Below, in pieces: positions 42,526 to 46,736 of a DNA stretch of 46,736 bases; positions within the stretch are counted from its first letter, which is position 1, and each line of letters begins with the position of its first letter. The notes under the pieces were generated by a model. The model made no database searches. It had not been told where the DNA came from and saw nothing but the letters and a program-made list of their open reading frames with translations. The DNA lies in contig JAFXDG010000130.1 in NCBI GenBank assembly GCA_017521285.1, forward strand, positions 1 through 46,736. Reading direction: 5' to 3'. The DNA is from Bacteroidaceae bacterium (GTDB taxonomy: Bacteria > Bacteroidota > Bacteroidia > Bacteroidales > Bacteroidaceae). The translations under genes were made by a program, and so were the position numbers.

Positions 42526-43737
42526 TCAATTGATTGTCTTTTCCAATTCGTCGATGATGTCGGCGGCCACTTCGCACTTGGTTTTCAGGGGATATTCCTT
42601 CACTTCGTTTTCCGTCACAATGGCAATCTTGTTGGTATCGTGGCGGAAGCCTGCTCCCTTGTCGTTGAGGGAGTTCAGCACGATGAAGTCGAAGTTCTTC
42701 CGTTTCAGCTTGCCTTGTGCATGAGCCAGCTCGTCGGTGGTCTCAAGGGCAAATCCTACGAGCGTCTGCCCTTCGCGCTTTGTCTTACCTAATGATGCGG
42801 CAATATCCTGCGTAGGTTTCAGACGGAGCACCAGATTATCCCCTTCGCGCTTGATTTTCTGCTCGGCCTTCACCTCAGGAGTGAAGTCGGCTACAGCGGC
42901 ACAAAGGATGCCTGCATCGCACGTGGGGAAGTGGGTCATGGCGGCATTGTACATCTCTTCGGCCGACTCAACGTCGATGCGTCGGATGGCGGGATGCTTG
43001 CACGTCATGCTCACGGGGCCACTGATGAGTGTCACCTCTGCGCCTCGGCGGGCACACTCTTCAGCCAGGGCATAGCCCATCTTGCCCGACGAGTAGTTAC
43101 CTATGAAACGTACAGGGTCTATCTTTTCGTATGTGGGGCCGGCGGTGATTAACACTTTTTTTCCGCCCAACGGGGAAAAACTTTTTTCCTCGTCGGAGAA
43201 AAATTTCTGGAGGGCAATGACGATGTTTTCCGGCTCCTCCATGCGCCCCTTGCCTACCAGATGGCTGGCCAGGAAACCTTCACCCGGTTCGATGATGTGG
43301 TTGCCGTATGAACGCAACGTGTCGAGGTTCTGTTGGGTAGAGGGGTGGGCATACATGTCGAGATCCATGGCTGGTGCCACAAAAACGGGCGCCTTCATCG
43401 ACAGGTAGGTGGTGATGAGCATGTTGTCGGCCACGCCGTGTGCCATCTTTCCGATGGTGGAGGCCGTGGCTGGAGCAATAATCATCGCATCTGCCCAAAG
43501 ACCGAGAGCCACATGGCTGTGCCAAGTGCCATCGCGCTGGGCAAAGAAGTCACTGATGACCGGTTTGCTTGTCAGTGCCGACAGGGTGATGGGAGTGATG
43601 AACTCTTTGCCCGCAGGTGTGATGACCACCTGCACTTCGGCTCCCTCTTTGATAAGCCCGCGTATCAAGGTGCAAGCCTTGTAGGCGGCAATGCTTCCTG
43701 TGATACCGAGTACGAATTTCTTTCCTTTTAGTGACAT
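42526..43737 (-). CDS. coaBC: Bifunctional phosphopantothenoylcysteine decarboxylase / phosphopantothenate-cysteine ligase
   Basis: 403 aa, a fusion of CoaC and CoaB, which carry out steps 2 and 3 of coenzyme A synthesis. The N-terminal flavoprotein half has LGITGSIAAYKA (10-21), the substrate-binding ASTIGKMAHGVADNML and APAMDLDMY (the usual PAMN has Asp). The C-terminal half has ITAGPTYEKIDPVRFIGNYS, SSGKMGYALA and AAVADFTP. The length is standard. A short linker (SDEEKSFSP) joins the halves. Confidence 0.95.
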   Translation of the reverse strand: MSLKGKKFVLGITGSIAAYKACTLIRGLIKEGAEVQVVITPAGKEFITPITLSALTSKPVISDFFAQRDGTWHSHVALGLWADAMIIAPATASTIGKMAHGVADNMLITTYLSMKAPVFVAPAMDLDMYAHPSTQQNLDTLRSYGNHIIEPGEGFLASHLVGKGRMEEPENIVIALQKFFSDEEKSFSPLGGKKVLITAGPTYEKIDPVRFIGNYSSGKMGYALAEECARRGAEVTLISGPVSMTCKHPAIRRIDVESAEEMYNAAMTHFPTCDAGILCAAVADFTPEVKAEQKIKREGDNLVLRLKPTQDIAASLGKTKREGQTLVGFALETTDELAHAQGKLKRKNFDFIVLNSLNDKGAGFRHDTNKIAIVTENEVKEYPLKTKCEVAADIIDELEKTIN

Positions 43738-43742
43738 GAATT

Positions 43743-43842
43743 CATTTACAATTTACCATTTACAAAGTACAATTGTTTTATATACAATATACAATCTCTA
43801 GCACCGCACGGCAAATTGTATATTGTAAATTGTACCTTGTAC
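43743..43842. repeat. Hairpin of 7-nt words (ATTTACA / ATTGTAA)
   Basis: The left side has ATTTACA, ATTTACC, ATTTACA, AAGTACA, ATTG. The right side has ATTGTAT, ATTGTAA, ATTGTAC, CTTGTAC. The two sides are imperfect reverse complements. It fills the gap between the exonuclease gene and coaBC. Confidence 0.75.
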
Positions 43843-43848
43843 ATGGAT

Positions 43849-44613
43849 TTATTTCATTCCTAACTTGATGCGCGTCAGCATCTGTTTGGTGTTCAGTGTG
43901 AAGTCGCCTTGAAGCATCCAACTGTAGTAGCCGGGGTCTTTCCGCAAGACTTCTTCTACTGGTTTTCCCTTGTATTTGCCAAAGTTGAAGGTGGGGATAT
44001 TCTCCTCGTTGTACACCATGCGTCCGGCAAAATCTACATTGCGCGTGAAGCTGGAGTATTCAGAGAGGAAGCCCATGTCGTTTTGCAATGCTTCTGGGTA
44101 GCGGTCGAGTTGTGCTTTCAACACTTCGTAGGTGGCGCGTGTGTCGGCTTCGGCCGTGTGGGCATCTTCCAAGTTCTTGTCGCAATAGAATTTGTAGGCG
44201 GCCGACAGGGTGCGTTGCTCCAACTTGTGGTAGATGACCTGTACGTCGATGAATTTCCGTCGGCTCATGTCGATATCGACTCCCGCACGGAGGAACTCTT
44301 CGGCCAGCAGGGGCACGTCGAAGCGGTTGCTATTGAAGCCGGCCAGGTCGCATCCCTCGATGTCGCGGGCAATCACTTTGGCCACCTCCTTGAAGGTGGG
44401 GCAATCGGCCACATCTTCGTCGTAGATACCATGTACGGCCGACGATTGTTCGGGGATGTGCATTTCGGGGTTGATGCGCATTGTCTTCGACTCTTCGTTT
44501 CCGTTAGGATAGACCTTCAGGTAACAGATTTCCACGATGCGATCCGTATTTATGTTTACACCCGTTGTCTCCAAGTCGAAGAAGACGAGCGGGTTTTTCA
44601 GATTCAAATTCAT
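43849..44613 (-). CDS. 3'-5' exonuclease, DEDDh type (DnaQ-like)
   Basis: 254 aa. The exonuclease domain has FFDLETTGV with D13 and E15, FNSNRFD with D99, and HTAEAD with H152 and D157, the DEDDh set. The C-terminal 60 residues (FNFGKYKGKPVEEVLRKDPG, YYSWML) form a small module seen after many DnaQ-like domains. It lies next to dnaN, which suggests a role in replication proofreading or repair, but it is not fused to a polymerase. The substrate is unproven. Confidence 0.9.
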   Translation of the reverse strand: MNLNLKNPLVFFDLETTGVNINTDRIVEICYLKVYPNGNEESKTMRINPEMHIPEQSSAVHGIYDEDVADCPTFKEVAKVIARDIEGCDLAGFNSNRFDVPLLAEEFLRAGVDIDMSRRKFIDVQVIYHKLEQRTLSAAYKFYCDKNLEDAHTAEADTRATYEVLKAQLDRYPEALQNDMGFLSEYSSFTRNVDFAGRMVYNEENIPTFNFGKYKGKPVEEVLRKDPGYYSWMLQGDFTLNTKQMLTRIKLGMK

Positions 44614-44616
44614 GAG

Positions 44617-44718
44617 TTAATGTGTCAATATGCAAATTTGCCAATGTGCCAATGTGCTCATCTAATAGTGCCGGTCATTGGCATATTAGCATATTGGCAC
44701 ATTGGCACATTAGCATAT
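44617..44718. repeat. Hairpin of 8-nt words (AATGTGCC), second copy
   Basis: The left side reads AATGTGTC, AATATGCA, AATTTGCC, AATGTGCC, AATGTGCTC. The right side reads CATTGGCA, TATTAGCA, TATTGGCA, CATTGGCA, CATTAGCA, TATTA. It has the same word family and design as 15165-15284, nearly 30 kb away, but a different unit order. It separates dnaN from the exonuclease gene. Confidence 0.8.
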
Positions 44719-44724
44719 TATTTT

Positions 44725-45849
44725 TTAGTCATTCAGCATCATAGGCATGAGCAGCATCAGCAGGTCTTCGTTCTCCTCTTGCTCGGCGGGCACAAGTACA
44801 CCGGCGCGTGAGGGGTCGGCCAATTCGATAACTACGTCTTGTCCGGAGATGTTGTTCAGGATGTCGATGAGGAACGTAGCCTTGAAGCCGATGCTCATGG
44901 GTGAGCCGGCATAGTTGCAATTGATGCTCTCTTCAGCTGAAGTGGAGAAGTCGATGTCCTGTCCTGAGAGTACCAGCTGGTTGTCCTGCAAACGGAGCTT
45001 GATGAGGCTGCTTGCTTGGGAAGAGAATACCGACACACGCTTGAGTGCGCTCAGCAGGATGGCACGGTCGATGGTCACCTTGTGTGGATTGTTTTGGGGG
45101 ATTACCGAGTTGTAGTTCGGGTAGCGTCCCTCAATCAGGCGGCACACCATGCGGTAGTTGGGCATCGTGAAGGTGGCGTTGCGGTCGTCGAAATCGATGC
45201 TCACGCTTCCCTGCTCCTTACCCAAGAGGTTTTTCAACAGGGTAGCCGGCTTCTTCGGCAGGATGAAGGCCGCCTTTTCGTTGCCTTTGGTGGCAAAGTT
45301 CTTGTTGCGCACCAGCTTGTGACCGTCTGAAGCTACCATGGTAATGTCTTCGGTGGTGATGTCGAAATAGATACCGTTCATCACGGGGCGAAGCTCGTCA
45401 TCAGCCGTAGCGAAGAGGGCACGGTTGATGCCGTTCAGCAACGTAGAGGCCTCCATTTCCACGTGTACGGCCGTTTCGCCCAATGTCACGGGGATGGGGT
45501 ATTCGTCAGCATTCTGGGCCACCACGCTATAGCGTCCGTTCATGTACTGGACAAGGATTTCCAACGTATTGGGGTTGAAGTCGAATGTCAGCGGTTGTTC
45601 AGGAATCTCCTTCAGCGCATCCAGGATGGTTTTGGCATTGATGGCAAAGCGGCAATTGCCGTCGCTCTCGTTCACCTCTAATGATGTGGCCATGGTTGTC
45701 TCGTTGTCCGATGCGGTCAGTGACAGGACTCCGTCGTTCAGTTCCAAAAGGAAACAATCCAAGATGGGAAGCGTATTCTTCGAGTTGATAACTCGTCCGA
45801 TAGCCTGCAGATGGCTGAAAAGCGCAGTGCTTGATATTACAAATTTCAT
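44725..45849 (-). CDS. dnaN: DNA polymerase III beta subunit (sliding clamp)
   Basis: 374 aa. The clamp forms a ring of two subunits around DNA and tethers the polymerase. Three similar domains are visible, beginning MKFVISSTALFSHLQAIGRV, VHVEMEASTLLNGINRALF and KVTIDRAILLSALKRVSVF. The C-terminal end VLVPAEQEENEDLLMLLMPM corresponds to the clamp's partner-binding groove region. The length is standard. It is the first gene of the leftward cluster, with a TACCTTTG box 53 nt upstream. No dnaA or origin is seen next to it in this window. Confidence 0.96.
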   Translation of the reverse strand: MKFVISSTALFSHLQAIGRVINSKNTLPILDCFLLELNDGVLSLTASDNETTMATSLEVNESDGNCRFAINAKTILDALKEIPEQPLTFDFNPNTLEILVQYMNGRYSVVAQNADEYPIPVTLGETAVHVEMEASTLLNGINRALFATADDELRPVMNGIYFDITTEDITMVASDGHKLVRNKNFATKGNEKAAFILPKKPATLLKNLLGKEQGSVSIDFDDRNATFTMPNYRMVCRLIEGRYPNYNSVIPQNNPHKVTIDRAILLSALKRVSVFSSQASSLIKLRLQDNQLVLSGQDIDFSTSAEESINCNYAGSPMSIGFKATFLIDILNNISGQDVVIELADPSRAGVLVPAEQEENEDLLMLLMPMMLND

Positions 45850-45902
45850 GTGGGTTAATGCTTATTTATTGTTTTTATTTCTATTCTTATATAATAATGT
45901 GA

Positions 45903-45910
45903 CAAAGGTA
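45903..45910 (-). promoter_or_regulatory. -7 box for dnaN
   Basis: The minus strand reads TACCTTTG. A TTTG lies 22 nt upstream (45933-45936), slightly beyond the usual 19-21. Confidence 0.6.
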
Positions 45911-46005
45911 CGAAAACTTTGTGTATCTATCGCAAAAAGGTGGAGAAAAATTCGTTTTGTAGGAAATAAAGTTGTACTTTCGCGACCAAATTTAAAAGTA
46001 TAGTC

Positions 46006-46392
46006 ATGGAATTAAGTGGAAAAATAATTGCCGTACTCCCCGCAAGAGAGGGAGTGTCAAGAACTGGTAACCCTTGGAAGACACAAGAATATGTGTTGGA
46101 GACACACGACCAGTATCCCCGTAAGATGTGTTTCAATCTCTTCGGAGCTGACAAAATTGAACAGTTCAACATCCAGTTGGGTGAAGAGCTCACCGTATCG
46201 TTCGACATCGATTGCCGTCAGTGGCAGGATCGTTGGTTCAACGACATCCGTGCCTGGAAGGTAGAGCGTGTAGGTGCTCAGGCTCCGGCCGCACAAGCTC
46301 CTGTAGCTGAAAGTGCTGCTCCCTTCCCGCCCGCATCGGCCGCTCCGGTTGACTTCACAGCTGGCGACGAGAAGGACGACCTGCCTTTCTAA
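46006..46392 (+). CDS. DUF3127 protein with OB-fold-like core and SSB-like acidic tail
   Basis: 128 aa. The first 90 residues match DUF3127 (MELSGKIIAVLPAREGVS, KMCFNLFGADKIEQF, FNDIRAWKVE) and read like a small OB-fold. An Ala/Pro-rich linker (93-115) leads to DEKDDLPF, which closely mimics the DDDIPF tip by which SSB recruits repair and replication proteins. Single-strand binding and partner recruitment are therefore a reasonable inference. It diverges from dnaN across a 156-nt gap. A weak TACTTTCG lies at 45975-45982. Confidence 0.85.
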   Translation: MELSGKIIAVLPAREGVSRTGNPWKTQEYVLETHDQYPRKMCFNLFGADKIEQFNIQLGEELTVSFDIDCRQWQDRWFNDIRAWKVERVGAQAPAAQAPVAESAAPFPPASAAPVDFTAGDEKDDLPF

Positions 46393-46469
46393 CTCGTATG
46401 TTATGAAGGAGCACAGAGGATACGGAATCTTGCTCCAATTCCATATTGGAAGATGTGCGTAAATCATTC

Positions 46470-46559
46470 TTTAGACGCGGATGACGCGGATAACGCAGAT
46501 AAATTATAACCTGTCAGGGAATAAATAAATCCGCGTCATCCGCGTCATCTGCGTCTAAA
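46470..46559. repeat. GACGCGGAT-family hairpin at a convergent junction
   Basis: TTTAGACGCGGATGACGC (from 46470) faces GCGTCATCTGCGTCTAAA (to 46559). Between them are AACGCAGAT, AAATTATAACC and ATCCGCGTCATCC. It is almost the same as the core at 37076-37171. It lies between the stops of the DUF3127 and permease genes and can end both transcripts. Confidence 0.8.
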
Positions 46560-46585
46560 GAGTTTATTATGACCCCCTTCTTCTC

Positions 46586-46736
46586 TCACTTCATTATCGT
46601 CTCCACCGGCCTTTCCTTAGCCGCACGCCAACTTTGGATGGTGACGGTGAGGCAGACGACGAACGCCACAATGAGGAAGGCCACACCGAAGAGCCACCAT
46701 TGCATCGGCGTACGGTAGGCGAACGACTCTATCCAC
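46586..46736 (-). CDS. ABC transporter permease (MacB/FtsX type), C-terminal fragment
   Basis: Only the last 49 codons are in the window. They read WIESFAYRTPMQWWLFGVAF, a membrane helix (LIVAFVVCLTVTIQSW), then RAAKERPVETIMK. This is the normal end of MacB/FtsX-type permeases: a final membrane helix after FAYR, then a short polar tail of the form A..NPVE.L+ . The substrate cannot be told from this part. The gene continues past the right edge. Confidence 0.7.
   Translation of the reverse strand, partial: WIESFAYRTPMQWWLFGVAFLIVAFVVCLTVTIQSWRAAKERPVETIMK

Noticed and set aside
44725-45849. Replication origin next to dnaN
   Set aside because: No dnaA, no cluster of DnaA boxes was seen in the flanking gaps.

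Overview
The window is chromosomal DNA from a member of the Bacteroidota, most likely the Bacteroidales (Bacteroidaceae/Prevotellaceae-like). The evidence is the promoter form (TTTG, about 20 nt, TAnnTTTG instead of -35/-10 boxes), the weak Shine-Dalgarno signals, and family content: DUF5063, DUF349, DUF4332, DUF3127, a DUF4835/PorD-like protein, a PG0541-type RND-associated protein and a T9SS-like C-terminal tail. Most genes are housekeeping. I see no phage, insertion sequence, integrase or CRISPR-Cas locus.

Layout. 1-515: a C-terminal gene remnant, then repeat DNA. 516-5308 (-): ftsK-lolA-trxB-NlpC/P60 lipoprotein. 5414-8168 (+): DUF5063, 3'-5' exonuclease, a small AT-rich orphan, RlmI-like methyltransferase. 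8386-8458: initiator tRNA. 8581-11780 (+): TetR regulator with its own palindromic operator, fabG, RluA-type pseudouridine synthase, pectinesterase. 12098-18874 (+): TetR, TolC-like, membrane-fusion protein, RND pump, PG0541-like protein, which together form an efflux operon. 19079-23103 (-): pepD, a flippase-like membrane protein, an AAA/DUF4143 ATPase. 23104-24416: 1.3 kb without genes, full of repeats, with one possible structured RNA. 24417-25934 (+): secreted esterase. 26766-32810 (+): rsmA, DUF349 protein, CrtI-like oxidoreductase, nhaA. 32932-34990 (-): ptb-buk, which make ATP from an acyl-CoA. 34991-35652: a gene-less stretch with a 23-nt periodic array. 35653-36989 (+): DUF4332 protein and an exported protein. 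37272-45849 (-): a pseudo-protease/TPR protein, rlmB, recN, DUF4835, coaBC, exonuclease, dnaN. 46006-46392 (+): DUF3127. The right edge cuts an ABC-transporter permease.

The most unusual content lies between genes. First, three gene-less or intercistronic loci (5978-6065, 23356-23686, 35141-35437) carry tandem units of 21-24 nt. Each unit has a conserved, often palindromic 5' part and a variable 3' part. The unit length is not a multiple of three and there is no reading frame. Second, many gene junctions carry quasi-repeats with a strict 7-, 8- or 9-nt period. The words change from unit to unit while the phase is kept, and two such tracts often face each other as a long hairpin. The same word families recur at distant junctions. 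I describe these as a pattern and do not know what makes or uses them.

All calls come from reading the sequence. No alignment, HMM or folding program was run.
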